Assembly: GCF_003945595.2 (NCBI RefSeq)
Contig: NW_024104303.1
Location: 2,203,001 to 2,267,000 of the forward strand
Direction of reading: 5' to 3'
Length of the DNA stretch: 64,000 bases
From: Pipra filicauda
Lineage: Eukaryota > Chordata > Aves > Passeriformes > Pipridae
The position numbers were made by a program, and so were the translations under genes. Every line of letters starts with the position of its first letter. Within the stretch, counting starts at the first letter, position 1. The notes under the pieces are model-generated. The model did no database searches and was not told the DNA's origin. It saw only the letters and a program-made list of their open reading frames with translations. Of this stretch, positions 1-13,487 are shown one piece after another.

Positions 1-3000
1 GAAACTAATGTGGGCACACATGAAAAAATGAAGGTTCTTTTTGTATAAACTCTTTTGATTTAAAGGAGTCTTACTGTGTTTGAAGGCAGTTCCTTACTTA
101 TTATAACGAAGGAATAAATGCAAGAAAAACATCTGGAAGTTCAATATAAACATGTGGACGGGTAGAACTGCTCTGCAACAGCTTTTTTCTTGCCCTCTTT
201 GCTGCAGTTATGAATTGCACGAGACTTATTTTTGTAGCTTTTCTTTCACATCTAGGTACCAAATGGGATTGGAAAGCAACAAATAACTACATTAATGCAT
301 GTGAATGTTCACGTATGCTGTAGCTAGACAGTTAAAGCAAATAAAGTGCATTTTTGATAACTTTGACCTTTCTGAATGATTGACTGATATGCAGCATTTC
401 ATTTCAGGATCAAAAAAATTGAAGTTCTGTGAAAGCACATTTTTAAAAAGACATTTTCGATGTCTGCACTGTCTCTTTTGACATGAGGTCTGGATCTTTA
501 CTTACTTTCCCCCTCATGCAGTAAAAACACTTGATTATCAGTAGAAAATAAAAAGACTGTGAAATAGTTCTACAGTCTGATCAACAGCACATCATGTCTT
601 GACAAAGGCATGTCTGATGTCTTTATTTCCATACCCCTCATGCAGTGCCCAGTGGTTAACTGGAATGGTTTATCTTTGTTGTCCTCTGAATCACAGGCCT
701 TTGACCTACCTGAGCCTTATGAAATATATTTCACCAGTTACCTGGTATGTGGTCCTGGACTGGAATGGAGATGATCTTGTCTAGACAGAGTTTGGTTATG
801 GTGTCACTCAAAATTTGACAGATCTTCCCTATGCATGAAAAGTTATTCTTGTAGGCCAGAGCAAGCATCAGCCCTGGTAGCACAATGCAGCTTATGAGAG
901 GATCTTTTGGAGAAGCCGAGGTTTAACTGTGAGCCCAGTGGCTGGAAGATCAGCTATTCACCTCCTCCTTGAGGAGTCCTTCTGGTGTCGAGAGAGATGA
1001 GCTCTCCAGCGGCATTTTTCCTGAGATGACTGAAACTAAGCATGTCATCTTAGCTTGGAGATGTCCTTCTGTCAGGTTGCAGTGGCCCCATGGGGGATAA
1101 AAGTAGCATCCAGTTGGGCTTTTTTCCTTGACTTTATTACCTTTTCATTAGAAAGCCATGCTGGGCAGTAAGATCAGGCAGGAGTTCATACGAGAGCAGC
1201 ATTTTTCACAGCTTCTTCTCTGGAAGTGAAGCAGTGTGAAGCCATAAATACCGTGTTACCCTGTGGTCAGCACAGGGGAGCCAGTTCAGAGTCACCAACC
1301 CTGTCTGACCCCTGCATCATAGTAACGTCACTTTGTGTATTGATTTAGTCCTGGCGGAAAAACAAGGCAATAAACTCTGGAACTGGTGCAGGCAATACAA
1401 GTCTGAGCATCAATGATTTTCTGTTCTAGCACACAGGGTGCAGTTATGTGCAGTCCCAGTGTTTTTAGATAAGTATATTTTAAAAGTGCATAAACTGTAA
1501 ATTTAACCCCACAGTCGAGTAAACTGAGAAATGTTGCTGATGACTGTAGTCTAAATGGAGAGCTCATAGAGTTTACAAAATAAATTCTTATTACTATTGT
1601 ATGGAGAGGGAAGGTTTGTCATAATGCTTTTAGAGCTGCAGTGTGACAGCAATACTTTCAAGCTGTATCATCTAACATTTGCATGAAAAAGTGAAATCTT
1701 AATTAAAATTATTTTTTTAATAGCACACATTATCTATTCTACAGGATTTTTGATGGCTTGGATTTCTTTCTCTTCTTTTAGTGGAAGGCCTTAAGAGTAG
1801 TTCTGATTGCTCTTCAGAAGCTTCCTTGGAGGAAAATAACACATACAGTTTTTGGGGGGGTGGTTTCCAGGGTTTGCTGTTTCTACTTCTGATGTATTAG
1901 GTATTATGTTTTTGGTTTTTTTGTTGGAGTTTTTTTCCCCTGTGCATCCTAATGACATTTTGGTATTGACTTAAAAAAAAGGTGTACTTTCAGCTTGCAA
2001 GTAGATGAAGTGGAATGGAAGTCTTTATATTATTGCATGTATTTCTTAGAAAGTTACATTGTGAAATCATTCAGATTTAACAACAAAAAATGGGATTTTT
2101 AGTCAGTGATTCATAACAAGTGGACTAACATTTTTATGTTTATAAATGTAGATGTCTATTTTTTTTTTCTTGCTAAATACAGCTTGATTGCTATATTAGA
2201 TGGGTCTAGCACTGTTTGGTAAAAGGAAGGCAAATTTTCACAAAGAACTGTTAAATATCGATTAGGTTTTCTACTTTCAGTTAAAATAATGGAGGCATGA
2301 AAACTTGCCAAGGATCTAAGCTGTAATCTCTACATAATTATGCAGTGATAGTAATGTGTCTTAAATTTAGGACTCCTTGGACTTTCATCGTGTTTCTTGA
2401 TTGCTTGATGTTTTTCGTGCTGCTAGTAAAAGGGGTACTATGTGTGCTCTCTGACACTTAATCTGTCTCTCTAAATCTCACTCAATGATTTTCATTTATT
2501 GTCCTGCAAATGAATTCTGGTGGGTCGTTTTGAATTTTGTCTAGTAGCCCCAAACCAAATCTCTTCCCATTAGTGCTTGGCTATTAAGGATACTGAAAAG
2601 AAAAAGAATAAGGAAGCACTGACACTGTGGTCAGTTTGTTTCATAAGTAGCTTTTTTTTTCAAAACAAGCCTGTGCAAGCTCCACTGGATAAAGCAGAAG
2701 TTATTGGTGCCTTGCATTGGGGTAACTCTTTCTCTGAACGCAGAGCATGGTTGAGTGTGGAGAGAGTCTCGTTCTAAATGTTTTGTTTAATTTCTTCACT
2801 GACTCTCTCAATTAAATTTATTGCATCCGCAGCTAAAGCTGATACAACCCTGGTTAACTGTCTTTTCTCTAAAGTATTACAGGTATCCCAATGGAATTCA
2901 TTGCTTCACCCTGGGGAAAACATGTGGAAGTTTCCCCCTTCAGTTAGGAATAAGAATTATTTGTTTTCATTTAGGATCCTTTGAAACCGTGCTCGGAGGA

Positions 3001-6000
3001 ACTTCCATCATTTCCCAAGGCAGGAATGTGGTTTCATTTTATTTTATTTTTGAGGGGGGAAAAATCCCTCTAGTAAATACACTCCTTTAAGTATGATGAA
3101 AATGAGGCCTTGTTTAATAAAAGTCTTTCCCCTGACTTCACTGTAATTTATTGCCTTTTCAGGGAAGAAATAAATTTAAAGGGCAAATGAAAGCTCTCTT
3201 CATTTTTCCGAGAATGGTCAGAAAGGGTAAACCTTAAGTAGTTCTTGCACTTGTGTTCACCTTTTGATTGAAAAAATATTATAAACAAAAAATAAATTCT
3301 AATTGCTCACATAAGTTTTGTCTTGTTTCCAAGAAGCTTCTAAAAATTAATTACAATGGTAAAAGTAGGTATTTTCTCAACAGGCCTAGGGAGTTGATTT
3401 TTTTTTTCCTTTAATAATAATAGGATATGGAAATCATAGCTTCACCCTAAACAATAGAAGGAATGATATTCACCTACTGAAAATACACACCAAATCAAAG
3501 TTAATTAGTAACATATCTTACTCTACCATCACACTCCACTTAGCAGTGCTACATTCACGAGGGAGTACTCATCAAACTGGGCTTCTCCTAAGCAGTGGAG
3601 GTAGGGATGGTTATGGAACATTTGCTCTGAAGCAGAGGTCTTGGTAAACTTGGAGAAAAGCTGATGACTCAGGGCAGAAATTGTTATTAAACAGCAATTT
3701 TGAAAATCAGCATTTACAGGAAGACTTACATGTAAAATGCCAGCACATGACCAAGTCTTACTGATCTCAGAGGTTTTGAGCTGAATTTTTTGGAACAGAA
3801 GATGGATATCCGCCTTTAGAAGAGGCAACAATGATGCATTTACAAAGTGGCTGCTCACAAGATAACATTTTTGTCCTTCAGAAAGCACATAGTTACATGG
3901 GGAGTTGGTTCTAAATGTGTTGGTTATTTTCTTCATTGACTTTCATGGTTACATTTCTTGCACCCTCAGTAAAACTGAGACATCCTTGGTAATTGCTAAA
4001 GCAAAGCATTTGCAGTCTGGAAGATATGGGGTATAAGGTCCATGTCCAGCCGCTTCTGTTTTCACTTCTGTGATACCATTTGTTTTTCCTGTGTTTCAGC
4101 CAAAACTGTTCAAATGCGAAGCCAAACTTATAGCTAGACCTCAGCTTGAGAAATTATGTGAACAAAAATGCCAGCTGTTAGCTAGTTGCACTGTAAAACT
4201 GCATTCAGTGAGGCACTGAACTGTTATTTGTTTCCACCAGTGGAAAACACTGACAATAAGAGACTGTTTTGTTGAAGAGGAGCAGTCGTGCTCCTTCTGC
4301 GTTGCATCATTGCACATGAGCAGTGTGAACAGGCATTCTGGGTTGGTTGTTTTTTTCTAGGATAATCCATGAAAATAGAAGAATAACAATTTTAAATATC
4401 AAATTATTTTTGCCTTTATAGTTTCGGTAAAACTATGGCTTTTAACATTAAAATATGAAGTTACTACAGATGGAAAAGCTTGCCGAGACATCTGAGGTGC
4501 AGCAGCCAGTCAGTGAGGTGGGAAATGGTTGGCAGTGAATGATAGCTTTCAGATAACAGCCTTTGTACCTCCCTCCTTCTAGTCTCAGCATGAAAAGAAT
4601 GTTCAGTGAAAAGGCCTAGTTTGTGCATTTTTTTTAATAAATGTATTTTGAATCTGAATGTAAAAGGGAAATATGATTCTGAGCTCTTCTAGTGCTGGCA
4701 GAACAACTTCCTTTTTTCCTGTTTCATATTGGTGGGGATGCTGTCACTGAGCTCACAGGTGGACTGCTTTTTCTTCCCTTTTTTTTTTTTTTTTTCTGTT
4801 AGACAAAGATACTTTCTTTTTTTTTTTTTCAGTCCTTCTGCAAGTTTGTTTCTCTGACACACTTACACTTTGATGCCCTTCTTTAAAGCTGGAAGCAACA
4901 ACAACAGCAGAAAATCCCGATGCCTTCTGTAGTTTTCATTTGGGAAAACTTTGTGTCACCCTTCAACTTTGCTCAACCTAAAAAAAAAAGTCTCTGAAGT
5001 TGATTTTCCTGTATCCATATGGAGAAATGCTGATATTATGTCCAAGTGTGCTTCTAGTGTAATGTGGCAGGTCCATAGGAGGACACGTATCCTTTCCCAT
5101 CAGTGCCTAGAGAACAGCTAAAAGGGCTCAGAGCTTGTATGAAAGGCCATGACACTTGAGAAGCTATGAAATAGTTTGTAAATTAGAGGCATTTGATTTC
5201 CATGCTCTGGTGTTATCCATCACTTAGTACTGTTTAATGATGTACTGGAGAAGGAAGGACTGCTGTAAGTGAAAATGCTTGGTTTCCAGACCCACTAGTG
5301 AACAGAAGGTGTTCGAACACCCAGGGATGAGTGCTTTGAAGTTTGTGGATAGGGTGACCTTAAGTGTTCTGCAGCTGGGAAAGTGAGAACTTGGTCTATA
5401 AAACCGTCCCAGACATACCTGCCATGGGGGTGGCCATCTGCTGCTGTGGGCTGATGTTAGAAGAGCAGCTTCTGTGTGTTGCAGAGGCTGAAACAGTAAT
5501 TCCTTGATGTTAGCATTAAAAGCCTAGAGGTTACTTTAAAAAAAAAAAAGGTTCGGACAAGTTTTAGGGGAGAGGCAGAGTGCAAGTCTGTTACATATCT
5601 TGTATTGGAGTAAGAGCTATCTGCTTGGGTCATTCTGTTTTAATAAAGTACTTGGTATCTGATTGCAAGTTTGTTAATATAACCATAGATAAGCAAGAAC
5701 AGTTAAGATTTTTGAAATATCTTCCTTCATGAAAGAAGTCATCGTCTCCTAAAGAAGATGGAGGAATTTAGCTGTTACACTGAGGAAAAGCTGCCAAGCT
5801 CCCCTGGACTCAGTACCTTCCTTGTTCTTCTAAAAGCAGTTTTGAGGGAGCTATTTCCCATCTTCTGGTATTGATATAACCTCAGAAAGAACTTGTTCTG
5901 ACATATGGCATTGATAATTCTCATATTCCCTTGTTTGAAGTTGTTTTAAGGTGCCCACTTTTTACTTTTCTACAGAAGTACAAGGAGTAACTTAGAGAAG

Positions 6001-6896
6001 AGTTTTCTAAGCAAAATCTGAGTGTATAGAGAGTTAAAAAAACCTGTGTAAAACTACTGCATATTTGTAGAATGGCTGCCAATTTCTTCTTTTAAACAGA
6101 CTAAAATTGAAAACTGTACTTCAGAACAGGAAAGCTCAAGGAAAATTTTTAAAATACATTAAATGGTTTTTAAATCAAGGATTTCCTTGATGATGTGCTG
6201 GGTTTTTTTACAAAGTTGCTTACCTTCAGTGAGTATCAAAATAAACATATTTAATGACATCTTTTCTATTATAGCTTATATAAGAGAAAAGGATGCACCT
6301 GAAACTGTGCTCACTTTTCTCAACTTAGAACAGTTGTGCTAACATCTCAAAACAGACCAGGCCACCACACCAGGGACCTGATGTTGCCTGCCATTCTCCC
6401 ATGAGACATGCTGCTCCTCCCATTCTGCCTTTGGTGCTGGTGCTATAGCACGTGCATTGCTGTTAGCTTCCATGAACTGGGAGGAAAAAAATTCTGCATA
6501 ATAAAAAAAAAAACAATCTATAATGTCACACCTTGAGCATATGAGGAGCTGGCTTTTTTTTATTCTCTTCAGCTGGCAGGTAGAGCAAGTGACCAGTTTA
6601 GTGAATAACAGTATTTAAAAGACCAAGTATCTGTTGAAGCTACAAGGTCTACTTTTGATAGAGGCAGGTTACATTTAAACATTTACTAGCACAGACGTGA
6701 GCTTGGGTATGAACTTTAAGCTATGAGGTTTCTACCTTCGGGTTACAACCATTTAATGGGGAAATAAATGTCTTTCATAAGAAACTGTCGACTTTATGTG
6801 ATATGTAAGATGACCACTTGCACTCAGTTAGTTGGCAAAGGGGCTACAAAGAGTAACTTAACTCCAAGTTGTGAAGAGCCTCATGGTTGGGCATCC
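1..6896 (+). other. LPAR1 intron interior, no gene seen
   Basis: This is AT-rich unique-looking DNA with no open frame resembling a known protein. It contains two T runs at 4779-4795 and 4817-4829, an A/T-rich simple patch near 6490-6515, and a G run near 1853-1861. It is assigned to the LPAR1 intron because the receptor's upstream exon must lie 5' of the exon at 27964. The longest open frame here, minus strand near 3529-3936, resembles no family I know. Confidence 0.6.
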
Positions 6897-7022
6897 TGGT
6901 TCCAGCCAGGACAGGGTTAATTTTTGCAGTAGCCAGGAGGGAGCATGGCTACAACCTAGAGGGTATTTAGTGCCACCTCATGTCAGCATTGAATTGGGGA
7001 GTACTGTTCCTAAACGATGACA
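6897..7022 (+). mobile_element. Internally deleted solo LTR, avian ERVL-like
   Basis: The 5' part (CCAGCCAGGACAGGGTTAAT followed by TTTTGCAGTAGCCAGGAGGG) matches the start of the longer LTR at 55283. The 3' part (GGGGAGTACTGTTCCTAAAC) matches its end. The piece starts with TG and ends with CA, as LTRs do. About 325 bp of interior present in the other copy is missing, with the join near 6989-6995. No direct-repeat target duplication is evident, and no internal retroviral genes flank it. The general LTR class is recognised from known avian ERVL-type LTRs; the exact subfamily is not. Confidence 0.75.
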
Positions 7023-10000
7023 ATGGGGAAAGGCACCAGCCAAAGGAGTAAAGTCGTCTTTATTTTTAGAAAACATCTTCTCTGCAAACAGAAAAGCATA
7101 ACAACTCCCATGTGTTTGTACCATGCTGTAGGAAGCAGGGTGGGAATGCTGTGTGGGTATTTCTGACTCCTGCCTGTACAGATCAAAACAGAGTTTTGTG
7201 ACAGCAAATTTGTTTTTCTTGAGCTGGCAGACCTGCAAAGCTTTTCTGCCTAGTGTTTGATGTTCAAAGTTATGTCAGCAGGGCATACCAAGTTCTGGTT
7301 CAGCCTCTGAAGGCAAATTGAAAAATGGAGAAATGGCGTTCAGTGCTGACCACTTTGTCTTCCAGGATCTTCCAGGAGATCCCTTGTCTTTGCCATGAAA
7401 AAAAAAAAAAAGAGTAAAGAATATGAAAGCCCTACCCTATAAAAAGTAGCATATTTTATTTCCAATGGATGATTTCCAAAGTAATGTCAAAGCAGAGAGG
7501 TACTTGGCTCTTTAATTTCTGAGTCTAAAACCTTTGCTTTGTCTGGGTTTCCTTCTGATGTCATCCATTCCCTCCCCAATGCCTCATTTACTGCTGCTGC
7601 ACAGAAGCAACTGCTATGTATTTCTTGGAATTCTCATTTCAACCAGCTTTTGAGCTCTCCAAACTTCTCTTAGTAGTTTGTCCTTCCTGCTCCCTGGAGG
7701 AGAGGTAGAGTGCACCTGAGGAGACCTAAACTATTCTACGTAAAGGCAAGAAGTGAATGCAACGTCTTGTGATCCTGCGACATCCTCAGGTGTTTCAGTG
7801 TCATCCTTCATGTGAGACTAAGAAATTTCTGTGTTTTCCATCCGTGAAGGAGATGGAGAGGTCATGATCTGCACTTTAGATAGTTCAGAGTTAAGCCTCC
7901 AATTTTTCTATCTGCTGCTTCACTTCAAGCATATGGTTTGGCAGCTGGCTTTAGAGGGGGTTTGTATAATTTCAGTATAGCAAAAGTCTTGCTTGGTCAA
8001 CTGCTCTTCTGTTTTAGCCTCTCAAGCACATACCATATTAAAGGCACAACTCCATTTAGTAATTGCACTAGCTACAAATGAGACTTTAAAGTTACCTCAG
8101 TTGCAGGTGTCACCATTGAAAACAAAAGAGGTTTGCATTGACATGGATTCACCTTTCAGGACCAAGGAAGATACTTTTTGAAGAGGGTCTTCAACCTGAC
8201 TTGACAGAAATCACTTGAATGGTGGGTTGTGCTGCCAGAAGCCACAGAGATGCCAGTGAGTTACTGAAAGGATTTGCCATCTTAGTGTGCAGGATGGACA
8301 TGGTAGGGTGGTGCACAAGCTTGAAAGTCATTAAGGTTGACAGTGACAGGAACAAAAAACTTATATTCCTCTCCCTACCCCACCCCGCCACCCCCTGTGT
8401 GTCAGTTCATTCAAAGTGACGTTTAGGAAACCGAAGAATCATTTATCAAGAAAATGGGCTCACTAAAGTTCTTGTTTTGAAGCTGATGACTCAATAATTA
8501 CTATTTGAGAAAAAGAGACAACTGTGTGTGAGGTGAGAGTAGAAGAGATGCAGTACCATGGTCACTGAAGCTGTGTGTGTACGTGGTGAAAATGGAAGAA
8601 ATGGACATTTCTGTTTGTTTCTGGAATTTGAGTGCTCCAGGAAGACAGAAAAATTTATTTCCACAACGCATCTTTTGGAAGTATCTTTTGTGGTGTATAG
8701 CACTGGAATGTATTCATTGTTCCTCGAAGAGATCACAGTTGGATTTTTATTCCTATTTCAATAAACATACTTGTTATGTAGTGAAATAGAATCAAATTGG
8801 CTTTTTGCTTGCTCTGCATTTGTTCTGGTGGAAGAATATAGGGTGGTCTGCAGGATTTAACTCCGAAGTCATGAAGATCTAGGGCTTTCTTCCTTTTCCT
8901 TTCTCAGGTACACTAAGGGATTAATGAGATCTGTGTTGAAAAATCTGTCTGCCCCTGGTGAAGAGAGAAGATAAAAATCCCCAAGATAGCTGGAAATCCC
9001 ACAGCTATCTCTGCTCACTCCATAGGTTTCTACAGGGCCTCCTGCCTGCACCAATTTCATCACCAGGGAGGGTGCTAACCTCTCTGCCTCAGGGACAGGA
9101 GGTACATGAAAAGGGCTACCTGGATAACATCCCTCTCCTGCTTGGCCCCTGACATTGTTCTGCATATCCTCGTGCATTTTTGCATTTTGAAACCTCTTTC
9201 CTAGAGAGCCCTTGCCCTGGATAGAAGCAATGTTGTGACATGGCTGTAGGGTACCGAGGGATAATTCTTTGCTGCTTGCTTCCTACCTGATACTCAACCT
9301 TGATACACTTGGCCTTCCAATTGCATTTGGGATTTACTCTCCTTCAACAAGGAGAGAGTAATATCAGAGTACATGGTAGCTTGACTTCCTTCCTATTGTC
9401 GTCACACATACACACAAAAAAGTAAAGGGAATGCATATTAGTTATAGGCTATATGGCTTCTACAGAACATGGAGATCGAAAATGGTCCTTCACTGAGGGT
9501 AATCTGCGTTTGATCCTTGGCTATTTAGCCAGTGTTTTGCACAAAATGAGTTGTTTGGGTTTCTGTCTTGCCAGCAGAAAAGATTGGCTTAGTTCTCTCT
9601 AGAGGGAGGAGGGGTCAATTTAAATAAACAAGCAAAGTACTTAACTTGCAATAAGTAATGTAGCATTCTTTCAATGAACATTTCAGCTTTCAACCTATTC
9701 ATCCATCAAATACCTGACTGCTGCATTCACCTTGTAGTGCTCTGTGGTACTGTTAAAGAGCTGAAGGCTTTCAGGTACTCAACATTGGCCTTGCTTACCC
9801 CACCAAGTAGTGTGAGAGGTGCAGATGAAGCTGTATGCACTCCAGAAATAGGAGCTTTTAAACGCATTCCAGAGAACACAGTACTGATTGATGCTGTTTC
9901 CTGTGAGATTTTCCTTTTATTTAAATTTTTTTGGTTCTTCACTCTCCTCCCTCTCCCCCTGCCCCGTTCCTGTCTCTCCACTGTCTTTCTTTATTTATAA

Positions 10001-13000
10001 CTTTATCTCCATGGCCTTGCTCCGGTACAGCTGGCAGGCAAGATCAGCACCTCTGAAAGCCAGCCCAACCACCATGATAAGACATGGGAGCCTGAGTTGT
10101 GGGAGGATTGTGGGGCCGTCACAGTCGAGACCGCCCTGTCCTGCAGCACTGGGGGCCCCATCTCACGTGCCTCTGAGCTGGATCGGGCTGCCAGATTCCC
10201 CTGGCAGAGAAAAGCAATTCCTGGCCTGTTTCCAGAAAATAAAGTGTAGACACCTCCCTGCAAATCATTGTCATAGGCATAAATACCCAGTATATAGAGA
10301 TTTACTCCTGTAACAAGAGAAATCTTTTTTTCCTGAGCTTTTGGAACCAGGTTGTGAAATGACACAAGTATCTGTTCCATTTTTACCTGCCCGTAGAAAT
10401 ACCATGGGTTTTTTCCAGCATGCATTAAAAATAGACGTATTTAAACCATAAGAGTAGATCTAATCGAACTGTTACTGGAAATATGCTTTGAGGATTTGAC
10501 CTCTTACATTTCTTTTATGGAGACTGATGTTGATTTTACAAGCCAACATGGTTTAATTAACAGGGTGCTTTTAATTCACTCTGCTTTTGCTGAATTGTTT
10601 AGGTTTTTTCTAGCTTTTGAAGTGCTTTAGGCTTTTGTTTCTTCATTTGTTTTGCTGAAATTGCCTGTTTCATGCCCTGCAGCCCTTCTGGAAGTTGATT
10701 ACATTTAGAAGAAACTCTGAATTCCTTAAAAACTGAAATGCTAGGAATTGAAAAAAAAATCAGTAGGAGTTCCCCATTAATTTTAGATATGGAACTTTAA
10801 TTTTTTTTCCCTTCAAAAGTTTAGAAAATAGTACAATTATTCACCATTAATGTCTCTCATTGATATATCTCTCTGACTGAAGGAGAGAGGTGCCTCAACA
10901 GGAGGAGCAGTGGGTACCTTGCCTGCTGGGTAGGCAGGCATTTGCTTCCCAGCTTCCCTGCCTGTGATGATCCAAGAGAGAGAGGAGCCAAGATGCAAAA
11001 GAGCCTGCTGCCCTTGGCCACTGCCCCGCATAGGTCAATTTACTGTTACTGCTGAGATTTCGGGGGGCTAAGGGTTGGGTTTTTTGCTTAGGGTAGCTCC
11101 CTCTGGGTCCACCAGAGCCCACAGAAATCAACCAGGGCTGGGACATATCCTCTGGTTAATGTTGCATGTCTTTCAAAGTTCCCCAAAATTTTCATTGTTT
11201 TATGAAGACTATAACTTCTCCTCAGCGTTCTGGGAAACTCAACACCAAAATTTTAAACATTATTTTATTTTAATGTAGTTGTCTCACACTTCCAGTTCCT
11301 AAGTTCAAGACCCAATTGATCATCAATAATTGAAAAAGTGGAATGCACAGAAATAATGGCCCGTTAAGGCTTGATCTGTAAAGAAATTGCTCCTATTTGA
11401 GTATTTACCGTCAGAAGGGATGCTCAGACACAGATATAGCAACCTTCCAGGATACAGTGCATACAACAGTGTCTCACATTTCTAACACCTCCTCCATTTA
11501 AAATGAGTGGAGAGAGCTGGCAGAAGCACAAGTTCTGCATTTGTCTGTGTAAACACAAGGATTTCACTGCAAAGATTGTTGAAATCTTAGCAGGGACACG
11601 AACCAGATTTTCAAACCTGGCCTTGACCTTAAAAACAGTGATGAAATGTACTAAAACTCTGACTGTTATCCATTCATAAGCTTTGTACTTTATGCACTTC
11701 ACTTTGAAACAATATGTTTTTCCCCCCAGAGTTTGCAGAGTGGTCTCCTGCATCCACAGCCTTACTACTAAGAGTTACCCTTAACTCATACAGTAGAGGG
11801 AATCTTGTAAAGTGTCAGTTGTGGGGTATCTCCATGGTATGTTGGACTGTTGAATGCAGATTTCCCCAAAAATAACAAAAATTACCAAAGAAAATATTAT
11901 ACTTGCCGGAGGTTTTACTAGAGAAGTTTGATATCCTTCTTTCCATTTGAAGTTTAAGTTCACTGCCTCTTTTTGCTGTGAATGCTTTCAAGCAGAAGAG
12001 TGAAATGTCTAATGGATGCAGCATTAGACATTTCATTGAACAGCTCTTCAAATGTATGTTAGAAAGCAGAAAGGACAACAAACAAAAAAGTCAGCCCCAG
12101 CAGAAGGCTTCTGGTAGTGTTATAAAGAGTTAAATTGGGTTTTTTTAATCAAAAGTAGTGTTAGTACAGTGCATAGAAAAGGCACTAGTATCCTGATAGA
12201 ATTGCCTGTAAAGCTAAAGGCATGCAATTTCGCAGGCACCATTTTGCAGTAGTGTGATATAGTGGAGTTCTGTGTGTGCTGAAATCTGTGATAATAAGAG
12301 ACGGATGTTGCCACATCTTGAAACCATCTCCTCCACTTCTGTGACACAAACTGACCACTTTCAAAAAAAGACCAGAAAAGTCCAGGTGCTTGGAAGTATA
12401 TTTTCTTTGTTTAAACACCTCTATCTTTCATGCCTCAGGAAAATAAAACACAAAGTGCTTGGAAACAACAAACACATTGTCAGCATTTTCAAGAGCCATG
12501 AGAAAAGATTTTCTAGGCTAGTGATAGGTTTGGACACTTCATGAACCAACATGAGAGATATCAGGAACAAAATTATCTGGAAATATTTAATGATTTGGTA
12601 GCTCACTTCATGTATGAATTGTTCTTTAAGTGGAGAAATTGTATTAGAATATTTTCATCCTTTTTGATTAAAAGGTGAGTATGCATATTGCAGTTTGTGT
12701 CCTCAGAGTGAGGTTTTTCCAGGCTATCCTTCATTGTTGTGAGCACAGCTGCCCTCTTTTTGGAAGTGTCTTTTGTCTCCAAGACTTGCTTAGGGTTCAT
12801 GACAACTAAGTGATGCTGTCATGTTTAGAGTAAGGCAAATTTTTCTGACACGTCAAGACTAAGGAAATTTAACAGAAAATAAACCCCCTTGTGTTCCAGC
12901 TGGTCCTCAGATATCAAAGGGGATGGGGGTGGCTGGGCTTAGTTTCTGGATCTTAGCCAATTCAACACTAAGCAACAGAAATACAGAGCCAATGCAGCAC

Positions 13001-13389
13001 TCTTAAGTCCAGTCATTTTCAATAAGAACTACTACAATTATAGACTCACAAGGAGTACGATACTATGTGACACACTATATGCCTGGTCACTCCCAGTAAG
13101 TCCTCATGGCGAGGCTAGAAGTCTGGTGGCATTCAATAGCTCTCACAGCGAGGTGCAAAATAGCAAGAGATGCAGGTTCTTGTTGACTTACTCGTGATAA
13201 ATACACTCTCTGTGGAAGCACACGTGTATACTTAAAATATGAATAATACAGAGGGCGACAAATGCATTAATTTGCGAGATGAGTATACCAGACACAAGTC
13301 AGCTTTCTGAATTTCCCAAAGAAGCACTTGGTTTAGCTGAGACCTGAGTATTCAAGTCTTACTCAATAGGCTTCCCTACGGGTGAGGAG
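7023..13389 (+). other. LPAR1 intron interior, no gene seen
   Basis: No coding exon is recognisable. A pyrimidine-rich stretch lies at about 9940-9985, followed by a GC-richer patch (about 10000-10230) with a few CpGs and overlapping open frames on both strands, which looks compositional. The tract at about 10230-10620 is unique-looking and AT-rich. A strong hairpin sits at 11995-12049. Confidence 0.55.
11995..12049. repeat. Perfect 14-bp inverted repeat with 7-nt loop, plus outer 6-bp arm
   Basis: TGAAATGTCTAATG at 12001-12014 is the exact reverse complement of 12022-12035, with a 7-base loop between them. An outer pair, GAAGAG at 11995-12000 and CTCTTC at 12044-12049, extends the stem past an 8-base one-sided bulge. 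It does not resemble a recognised MITE or microRNA. Inference: it could be a small structural element or a chance dyad. Confidence 0.8.
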
Positions 13390-13487
13390 ATCACAGAATC
13401 ACAGAAATGTGGAGTTGGAAGGGACCCACAAGGATCATCAAGTCCAGCTCTTAGCCCTACAATAGGACCATCTCCAAGAGTCACAGT
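13390..13487 (-). mobile_element. CR1 LINE 3'-end fragment
   Basis: The segment carries the CR1 3' signature read in reverse: TCACAGAATCACAG, then GAGTTGGAAGGGACC, then GATCATCAAGTCCAGCTC and the CCAAGAGTCACA block. The typical CR1 3'-terminal octamer-like repeat is at the left edge, so the element points to the minus strand and is 5'-truncated to about 100 bp, as is usual for CR1. Confidence 0.9.

Noticed and set aside
3529..3936. 135-codon minus-strand open frame
   Set aside because: No recognisable domain, no supporting splice sites, within an intron of an opposite-strand gene; length is plausible by chance across 64 kb in six frames.
9674..10425. Overlapping open frames of 100-141 codons on both strands
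   Set aside because: Frames are open on both strands at once in a GC-richer patch, and none resembles a protein family.
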